A stretch of DNA of 64,000 nt from Teratosphaeria epicoccoides (lineage: Eukaryota; Ascomycota; Dothideomycetes; Mycosphaerellales; Teratosphaeriaceae): assembly GCA_021401465.1 (NCBI GenBank), contig JADDMT010000085.1:1-64000 (forward strand). Reading direction: 5' to 3'. Numbering within the stretch: the first letter of the stretch is position 1; each line of letters begins with the position of its first letter. Positions 33,992-43,100 of this stretch are shown piece after piece. Below the pieces are notes generated by a model. It searched no databases. It had not been told where the DNA came from and saw nothing but the letters and a program-made list of their open reading frames with translations. The translations under genes were made by a program, and so were the position numbers.

Positions 33992-34261
33992 TCACGAACA
34001 AGATGCAGGCTCATTTTGTCGCCATGAGATGGGCGGTGTGCAATTATGGTTCTGCGTGAGACAGGCCTGCGACGAACTGCAGTCAAAGATGCTCGGACCA
34101 TCCACTAATGGGCCAACCCGTTTGCAGTATCCAGCCGCGTTGTCCACAAACATGCCACAATTTGGCTGCTTGCAGCATTGCCATTGAGCTGAAGCAGAGC
34201 CTGAGAGGGAGATCAGGGCTAATAGGAATGTCGTCATCTTGGTTGTAGTGGCGAGCTCCAT
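33992..34261 (-). CDS. Cysteine-rich small secreted protein
   Basis: 89 residues from ATG 34261; the frame upstream would need a TTG start. A classic signal peptide, TTFLLALISLSGSASA, ends near residue 25 with cleavage before QWQ. A second Met (34237) would give an even shorter leader. The mature part is about 64 residues with 8 Cys, starting with adjacent Cys (CCKQPNC), enough for four disulfides. Spacing does not fit hydrophobins, which have two CC pairs. Small secreted Cys-rich proteins of fungi include effectors, antifungal proteins and wall proteins; none can be assigned here. Confidence 0.7.
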   Translation of the reverse strand: MELATTTKMTTFLLALISLSGSASAQWQCCKQPNCGMFVDNAAGYCKRVGPLVDGPSIFDCSSSQACLTQNHNCTPPISWRQNEPASCS

Positions 34262-34958
34262 CTTCAACGAGTCCTCTGTAGGAGATGCGCTCGACGCTTT
34301 GTGTAGTGATCGTTTGCTGAATGCTCGGCTTGCTGATAAGGGTTGCGCTGCGTGGTATTGGAGCACCAAGGGTCATGCGGCAATGGAGGCTTGCGAACGG
34401 CAAAGGGATTTGAGTGCGAACTGTGTTGGTGAAAGGCTTTTATGGTATGCGAGCTTATCATGGCTGCGAGACTGCCGGAATTATGGGGTGAAATACCAAG
34501 GATGGCGAGCGAGAGACCATCAGTGTTCGGAGACCGATACAATCACTGCTTAACACAAGTTTTGGCTTTGTCTCGTCGTGGAGGTCAAAAATAATCTCGA
34601 GCGCATCTACGCCTTGCATGATCTTTCGACGGAGCCGGACAGGCAGGAACGCCGGTATTGGCAAAGCCATTCGTCGGTGTCAAACATAACAATGTATCTA
34701 CCAATCGCTTTGTAGGACGGCTTGCAGATGGTAGTCGTAGGCGCAGTTGCTGCCGGGTGTGCGATGGCCCTTGTCAGGGTTTCCGACCGACTTGGCGGGC
34801 AGTGATGCGTTTAACGACTGAGTGCACGCTTGACGTTTCGCATCAGTCAACACCCGCGGCAGGGGCAGCATGATGCCACCCTGAAGGTTGCCGCGAGGAG
34901 GGTTAATGGCATAGCATATTAATATCCTGAAATGTAGAAGAGCAGCTCCACGATCATT
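34262..34958. other. Intergenic between secreted protein and ENT genes
   Basis: Promoter side of the secreted-protein gene and 3' side of the transporter gene; no gene seen. Confidence 0.5.
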
Positions 34959-36347
34959 TCAGCCTCCAGCAACGAAGAAGCTAGCCAAGCTGCCGATGGC
35001 CAGGCCTGCAACCAAGCACAAGCCCATGAAGCCGCCTGCAGCCTCACGCTCTTCCGGCTTGACCCACTCGCCCGCCCCGATCATGCAGGTGGAACCTAGG
35101 TAACCATTCGTAAGCCCAAAGAACAGCTGCACAACCACCAAATAGAACACGTCACTGTCGATGACCGCACCCCTGCCTCGTATATTGCAAAGGTGGTATA
35201 GCCCCACGAAACCGATGCGCAGCACCGCGAACAAGAACAGCAGGCGCGGTCGATGTACAAGCGAGAGCGAGGGCACAGCGGTGATGAGACGGCCTACCAG
35301 ATCTCCTGTATTCCAAAAGAGAAAAGCGAGAGGTATGAAGCTGGGCGGTTGGAGAAGCGGCGGTTGCTGATCCTTCGGACGGATGGAGACTATACGCTGA
35401 GTAAAGACTGGGAACAACATTGTGACGCCAAAGGTGAGGGATACGGCGCTTGCGAGCCAGAAGAGCTTGCGAAAGAGGACGATTAGTGGGACTGATTTGC
35501 GGGCTTCAAGCTCGTCGGTGCTGTCTGGGGTAGCCGCATCTTGGAGTTTCTGTGGTTGCCCATTCCGCGCCAGTAGGTAGAAGAATGCGATGAGCGTGAC
35601 GACAGAGATTACTGTCGCGGTCAAGAAGTATGCGAATGCGCTTCCTGGGTGGACTGGCGGAGGGCCGCGTGGAGGCGGTCCATCCTGTGGAGGCTCATGC
35701 GGATGGTCCCCAGCGTTCCCATGCCCTGCCACGCCAAGCACCGAGACGATCTGCGCAATGCATGGCAACACTCCCGCAACTGCCTGTCCCGTCATGATGC
35801 TCTGCGTGTATCTCGGCTGGCCAAACCCACTCACGTAGGCAAAGATACCATTTTGACAAAACCCCGTCGCCAAGCTCGCAGCGAAGATCGTGAGCATCAG
35901 AAACGCAAAGTAGCCTGTCGCGCTTATGCCCAAGAACAGCTCGGTGAACAAAGCCAGCAGCCCAAACACCACCATGTTGATCACCAAGGAAGTAACGATT
36001 CTCTTGGGGTATGACGCTCCCTTCTGCAGCCTCGTCAAGACGAGCATGGAACCAAGATTGGTGATTGTCGAGACCGAGATTTCGGCCGCCTGGAAGTTTT
36101 CGAATATCCAGTCGTCGCCGCGGAAGCGGTGTTGGAAGTAGGGGCCCGCGGCGAGAAACATGTTCCAGGCCCAGAGCATCGACACGCCGAGGAGGAGGAA
36201 GATAGAGTACTCGATGTAGGAGAAGGCGGGCTGTTTCTTGGGAGGGGTGGAGTTGCTGGAGTGGAGCGAGGCATTGCTTCCGGTCATGCCATTGTCGAGG
36301 GGTTGGTAGGCAGGCTCTTGTTTGAAGAGCTGGCGGAGGCGGTCCAT
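34959..36347 (-). CDS. Equilibrative nucleoside transporter (ENT/FUN26-like)
   Basis: Single-exon frame of 462 residues. Multiple hydrophobic segments consistent with the 11-helix ENT fold, starting with YSIFLLLGVSMLWAWNMFLAA. Family signature positions are visible: WNMF in helix 1, GFCQNGIFAY with QSIMTGQAVAGV in helices 4-5, FWNTGDLVGR in helix 8 and FGLTNGYLGSTCM in helix 10. A Pro/Gly/His-rich loop (HPHEPPQDGPPPRGPPP) lies between helices 5 and 6. In yeast the relative Fun26 works in the vacuolar membrane; plasma or vacuolar placement is open here. The cytosolic N-terminus is Ser/Pro-rich. Confidence 0.92.
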   Translation of the reverse strand: MDRLRQLFKQEPAYQPLDNGMTGSNASLHSSNSTPPKKQPAFSYIEYSIFLLLGVSMLWAWNMFLAAGPYFQHRFRGDDWIFENFQAAEISVSTITNLGSMLVLTRLQKGASYPKRIVTSLVINMVVFGLLALFTELFLGISATGYFAFLMLTIFAASLATGFCQNGIFAYVSGFGQPRYTQSIMTGQAVAGVLPCIAQIVSVLGVAGHGNAGDHPHEPPQDGPPPRGPPPVHPGSAFAYFLTATVISVVTLIAFFYLLARNGQPQKLQDAATPDSTDELEARKSVPLIVLFRKLFWLASAVSLTFGVTMLFPVFTQRIVSIRPKDQQPPLLQPPSFIPLAFLFWNTGDLVGRLITAVPSLSLVHRPRLLFLFAVLRIGFVGLYHLCNIRGRGAVIDSDVFYLVVVQLFFGLTNGYLGSTCMIGAGEWVKPEEREAAGGFMGLCLVAGLAIGSLASFFVAGG

Positions 36348-37169
36348 GGTTGCTGGTGGGTGGGATGTGTGTCGTGTGGATGATCAGGTCAGAGACGGGA
36401 GCGTATCATGGAGAGGCATATCGTAATCCACGAACGGACTGCTCAGGCGGCGACAATGCGGATAGATAGCAGTAGTTCAAGTGGTCACGTTGCAGGTATT
36501 AGGTATGTCAGGAAGGCACCGGAGCATGACCGCAAGTTGGCAACCAAGGAACCCGCGACAGCAAGTTCGACCGACAAACGCCGAAGGATCTGACCCAACA
36601 CCGAGACATGCCGAAGAGGCCGACATGGATCTTTCATCAAAGCCCCAGCCCGCACATGGATCAAGGGGATGATTCTGTTCACAAGGACGAGAGCTCGGAT
36701 TTCTGATCTACCACAGGAGGAGGTGGGAGGTGGCGGTATAGGCTGTGTGGTGCTCGTCCGCCAATAGGCAAAAGCCCCGGTATCTCTCAGGATCTGGATC
36801 ATGTAGGATCCGATTTCGATCGCGGTCAGATGTTGGGCGCGTCACGATAGCCGGATCGACAGTGCATTTCCGCTGCGTTCTCGCGATGACCGAGGGATGC
36901 ACGGCGTGACACACGAGTCTTGTATGTAACCATGTTGTGATTGTTGTAAGCGCTACACCGTCTTGCTTTCCTGCCTCCCTTCTCCCGCATCCCTATCGTG
37001 CGCTATTCTGCGTCCGGCTTTGGCCCGTTGAGATTGACCATCACGGCTCCGTGCACCTCAGCCGCCTCCTGTCGTCTGATGACACCCAGGCTGCTGACGG
37101 ACACTTCCAGTACTGCAGCGATGGGCGCACGACGTGGCTAGCGAGAGTCGGTAGCGAAGGGAGGCCGCA
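36348..37169. other. Divergent promoter region, ENT / giant coiled-coil gene
   Basis: Shared 820-bp upstream region between two divergently transcribed genes. CT-rich stretches before 37170 look like a fungal leader. No other feature seen. Confidence 0.55.
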
Positions 37170-40100
37170 ATGGCAGATCTCGACCCTCCGAGTCCCGCGA
37201 ACTCACGACCAGCGAGTCGCGCCGGTAGCGATGTGTCGTGGGCGACGTTTGGCACAGAGATGGGCCTGGATCCGGGCGGGCACAGGTCATTGGCTCGAGA
37301 AATCGATCATATCAAGCACCTCATCAGCCGCGCCCAGACTCGAACCTCCTCTCATGGCAATTCTTCGCCCCTGGTGCCTGGCAGCTTGGGTGTTGGTGCC
37401 GGTAGCATCACCGCGCAGGTGTTCAGAAGACGAGGGTCAGCGGCAGAGCATGTGAGCCAGGACCGTGTCCTGCAGGAACTGGACGGCTTGAAAAGGAGGA
37501 TCAGGCATGAGCAGCACGAGATGCGGCATAAGCTCGCGGCTGCTACTGCAGCGGCAGAGGAAGCAAAGGATCCGGACGAGTCGGAGTCCGAGGCCGAAGG
37601 TGACGAGTCTGACATGGCTGTGCCGGACGAACGAGAGGAGGAGCTGGACAATCTACGGCAGGAGCTCAATCTGGTCCGCCAGCAAAGGGAGGAGTGGATG
37701 GAGGCCGCAGAGAAGCGAATCGACAAGCTAATGGATGAGAAGGAGAATCTGGCAGATTTCTTGGGCATTAACAAGGACGAGTTGACGCAAAGTCGGGCGG
37801 GTCAGGAGGCACTGGAGCGCAAGTTGAAGGATGCCGAGGGCAAGATCGAGGCGCTGGACAAGCAGATTGGTGAGGTGAGAGATCAGCTGGAGAAGGCTTG
37901 GTCAGAGGTCGCCTCGCTGAAGAGAGGAAAGGAGGATGCACAAGCTGCTTTGGAGACTGAGCGGCAGCAGAAGGCCGAGCTGTCTGAGAAGATCGATTCC
38001 ATGCAAGCGTCATTGGACGACGTTCGAAGTCAGCTGGAGGATGTGCAGAACGCGAAGGAGCAGTCTGAGGCGAATGTCCGGGATGGTCAATTGAGCTTGG
38101 CCAGCTTAGAGCAGTCACATACGGATAGTATTAGCCAATGGGAAGCGAAGCATCAAGCTGTTTCTGAGGAGCTGGACAACATGCGAGCGCAGCAGAAAAT
38201 GAACGGACTGGAGCATCAGAAGGAGTTGACGACCTTGTTGGAACGTCACGACAGTGTGGTCGCGGAATCCAAGCAGTATCATGATCGGGCAGAGAGCTTG
38301 GCGAAGCAGGCGGCTGAAGCCGAGGCTGCTGCTAACGATGCGCGGACTGATCACCAGGCCCAGCGGAAGCAGCTAAATGAGGAGCTCGAGGAACATAAGT
38401 CGCAATTGCAAGATGCGCGAAGGCAAGTCGAGAAGCGTGAGCAGGAAATTAAGGATGTCAGTGCTGAGCGTGATGCTGCCTCGAAGGATCGCGATGAGCA
38501 TAGGGCTAGGCTAGAGACTGCGTCGAGTGAGAAGCAGGCTGCGGCTATGAAGACACAGGAGGAGCAGCGGGAAACGGAGCAGCAACATACTCGAGAGCTT
38601 GAGCAACGTGACAACCGACACAAGGAGCTGCTAGAGACTCTGGAGAGCACGAAGGATGAGCATAAACAGGAGGTCGACAAGCTCCAGAACCAGCACGACG
38701 ACGAGGTCAAAAGTCTGTCGGCTGAATTTGAGAGTCGCCACAAGAAGCTGCTGGACAGCCTGGAGCACACGAAGAATGAGCATCGGCAAGAGCTTGATCG
38801 GCTGCAGTCTGAGCACGACGACAAGGTGAAGAGTCTGTCCGACGAAGATCAGACTGAGAGGACACGTTTGCAGGAAGTTGTGCAGGAAGCGAAGAACGAG
38901 CATTCAATTAAAGTCGGGCGTTTGCTGTCCGATCACGACGCCGAGAAGAAACGTCTTCGAGAAGCCGCTGAGGAAGCCCACAAAGCTGAGATTGAGCGCT
39001 TGAAGTCCGGCTATGCGTCCGAAAAGCAAGGCCTGCAGAAAAGTATCGATGACGTGAGTGCCTCGCATGCCACGGCAGTGGACGCGATTCGTTTAGAGCA
39101 TCATGCTGAAAGGACGCGTCTTCGAGAGGCAGCTGAGGAGGCAAAGAAGGCGCATGACGCTGAGGTTGACCGTTTGCGGTCAGAGCATGGTGCTGAGAGC
39201 AAGCAACTCAGGGAAGCTGCAGAGCGACTGACAAGCGCACATTCTGCTGAGCTTGACAGTCTGCGCTCTGAGCATGACGCCGAGAAGAAACGCACTCAGG
39301 AGACAAATGCTCAAACGAAAAGCAATCATGACGCTGCGATCGCACAGATGCGATCTGAGCACGATTCTGAAAAGCAGAGGCTTCAGCAGTTGCTTGACGC
39401 AGCCAACCTTGCACACACAACGCAGCTCGAGGCTCTTCGCACTGAGCACGCAGCTGAGAAGCAACGCTTACAGGAATCCGCTATCAATGCTGATCAGGGT
39501 TATACTGCCGAAGTAGAACGCTTGCGCTCTGAGCACCAAGTAGAGAAGAAGAGTCTCGAGGACCGTGCGCAAGAAACGAAGATCGCCTTCACAGAAGAGA
39601 TGCAGCGACTCGCCGCCGAGTACGAGACTCAAAATGTCTTCATGCCGGAGGAGCTCGAGAAGCTGAGGCTAGCTGGAGACGAGAGACACCGGCTCGAGAA
39701 GGAATTGGAAGAAGCCAGGACATTCTATGCAACCGAGATGGATAATTTGAAGGCAGATCATGATCAGCGTATGCAGTCGTCCGAGACCGAGCTCGAAAAG
39801 TTGAAAAGCGTGCTCAAAGAGAGTGGTTCTGAGAGGCAAAGGTTGCAGAAAGAAGCGGAAGAAGCCAATACCGCGCACTCCAAGTGGATCGAGGATCTCA
39901 AGTCCGAGCATGCGTCCAAGATCTCGTCGTTGACAGACGAAATAGAGTCAGCTAATGGTCAGCATGAGTCTCACAAGCGAGAGCTGCATAACGCTGAGCA
40001 AGCACATTCTAAATCATTGGACGACTTACGGGCTGAACTCGATCAGCTCGTTGCATCGTTGCAGACCGAGCTGGACACTGCGAAACAGTATCGTCTTCAA

Positions 40101-43100
40101 AGCGCTCTTGAGGAAGCTGAGTCCTCTCACAGCAAGGAGCTGGCGGACCTCAGGACTAGCCATAATGCAGAACAAGAGCGATTGCAGACCGCACTTGACG
40201 ACGCGACCTCCAGTCACAAGAGCGAGATGGATGATTCACTATCGAGCTATAAGGCTGAACAAGGGCAACTGCAGAAGGCGCTGGAAGAAGCTATGTCGAC
40301 CCACGCTACCGCCCTCGAGGATTGGACAGCAGAGCATGCCTCTCTAAACAACAAGTTAGAAGAGTCTCGGAAGAAGCATGAACAGGCCCAAAAGGAGCTT
40401 GAAGAGAACCAAGCTGCCGGCAACAGGCAGAATGGAGACCATGAAGCTGAGGTCAAATCACTACGGGAGGAGATTGCGGAAGCACACTCGTCTCATGCGA
40501 AGGCTATCGAGAAGCTGAAGTCCGAGCACGCTTCACTTACGAGTCAACTAGAGCAATCTCGTCAGAACCATGAGCAGGCACAAAGGGAGCTTGAGAATGC
40601 TCGAACTGCAGGCACCAAGCAGATCGGGAACCATGATGCTGCGGTCAAGTCACTTCGCGAAGAACTGCAGAAGGCCAAGACTTCACATGCAGAAGACATG
40701 CAGAAGCTCAAGACAGAGCATGACACTCACAGCGAGACTTCGCGTAACGACCTGCGTGCTGCTCAAGATTCAGCTACAGAGGCGCGCGAGCAGTCTCAGG
40801 CTAAGCTGGCTGATTTGGCTGGAAAGCTAGCTGCGCAGTCGAAGGAAACCAGTTCGTTGCAGAATCAGCTGCAGAACTTGCGCGACGAGCATGAGGCATC
40901 AACTGCCGAGGTCACGCAGGCTCGTTCTGACATGGAGAAGGCCAAGCAGGAGTACCAGTTCGGCATCGACGCTGTGAGACGGCAGCACGAAGCAGCGCTG
41001 GCTCGACTGTCATCAGAGCATGCTGAACAAGTCCAGAGTTCCGAGTCGAAAGCGCAGAAGTCAACGGCCGAGCTTGGGAGGAAACATGCTAATGCGATTG
41101 AGGCTTTGCGAGATGATCACCGATCCACCGTGGATGGAATGAGGCTAGAGCACGGAGCGGCGTTGGCTCGTATGACCTCCGAGCATGCTGAGCAGCTCAA
41201 GGGCTCTGACTCAGAGGCCAAGAAGTCTCTGGGTGAGCTTGAGAGTAAGCACGCTGATGCGCTTGAGGTCTTGCGCACTGAGCATCAGAATCGAGCTTTC
41301 AAGGTGGCAGAGGAGCATGACCGGACTATAGCAGAACTCAAGACGAGCCACGAGCAAGTCACGAAGGATCTTGAACGCACCATTGCGGACCTCGAAACTA
41401 ATCACAAGCGAGCCAACGAAGACCGCGATGAGGCAACTGCAGAGCTCAGCGAAACCCACGAGAAAGCGATGGCGGAATACCGAGCTGAGATGAATCAGTT
41501 GCGCGAATCTCATGGGCTGGCCGTCTCGAAATTGAAGGAGGACCATGAAGCTACAGCTCGAAAGGCCGCCGAGGTCCACACTCATGCTCTTGGCGAGCTG
41601 AAGGCGTACCATCAGCAGGCAAAATCTGATCTTGAGGAACAGATTGAGAAAATGCGCTCCGACTACGGGACCGAGATTGTGTCGATAGGGGAACAGGCCG
41701 AGAGAGCTGCAGAAGAACATCAGGTTGCTATCAAGAGGTTGACCGAAGCGCACGGCAGCGAACGTGATGTCGAGCAAATGGCTGCACGGAAAGAGCTTGA
41801 GCAGTTGCGCAAAATTCATGCTTCGGAGGTGCAAGTCCTACAGGATGCGCTTAGTGCTTTACGGCAGCAGGTTGTCGAAGACAAGAAGAGTCGCGAAGAG
41901 GCTCACCAGGCTGCTCTCGAGAATGCAAGCCGGGGTCACGAAGACGAGATCGCAGAACTACAGCGCAATCACGAACAGGCACTAGAGACCAAGCAGACGG
42001 AACTCGATAGACAGCGAAGTGGCATAGAAGCCACAGAGAACAGTCATGCAGAGCGCATCGTAGGACTGCAGCGCGATCACCGAAAGACGCTCGAGGCCCA
42101 GCAGACCGAATTACAAAGTCAGCACGACAAGAAGATTTCGGATCTCCAAACAGAGCATGAACACTCTTTAAAATCCTTCGAGAAAAGGATTACATCCAGG
42201 GCCGATGACGCTACCAAAGCCCTGCTGGATGAACATGGTCGTGACAGGGATGAGCTTCAAGCAAGGTTGTCCTCCAAAGCTGATGAGGCTGCACAGGCCC
42301 ACGAGGCTGATCTTCAAAGGCAGCTCGCAGAGCTACGCGAGCAGCATGCCAAGCAACTCGCGGAAAGTGAAGATTCTACTGAGGCTATCATCAATGCTAT
42401 TCGTGCTGGCCATGCGGATGAGCTCGCGAAGACTGTTGGCAATCATGAGGCTAAAATTACTGCTGCGCAAACAGAAGCCGAGTCCGCGAAACATGGGTTG
42501 GCCAAGGAACACGAGATTAAATTGAGAGAGGTCCAGGATCGGCTTGATCTACAGCTGGAGCAGACGAGGAGCGAGCATATGCTTGAGAGTGAGCGTATCG
42601 CTGCAAATCATCAAAAAGAGCTTGCCGACCATAAGCAAGCGCAAACCAGTATTCTGGCAAGTCTGGAATCGCTCAAGACCGCTCACGATCAGCAAATCAA
42701 CAACCTCAAGGATCAGCACGAGCGAGGCACTGAAGACTTGAAGCACCAGCACAGTGAAGTGCTCAAGGCTCTAGTGGCTAGCGAGAGCGACACCGCGAAA
42801 GAAATGACCGCACGGCTGGAGCAGTTGCGAAGTGATCACCAGGACAAGTTGGTGGCCATACATGAGGAGTACGCTAAGGAGAGTCTGAAAACACAATCGG
42901 ACCACGAGGAAGCTTTACATGGCATTCGCACCGCCGAGTCAGCAAATCTTGAGAAGGTCCGCGAGTCGTACGCAAGCGACCTGGCATCTGCTCGGGAAGA
43001 GCATCAGAGGCTGCTCGTGCAAGCTCAAACCGACTATTTGACGCGAAGCCAGGCCGCGGATGGCGAGCTTCGGCGGTCGCATGCCACTGAGCTCGACGCC

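Noticed and set aside
38351..41834. Long minus-strand frames opposite the giant coiled-coil gene
   Set aside because: Ser/Cys/Leu-rich translations caused by the GAG/AAG-rich sense strand.
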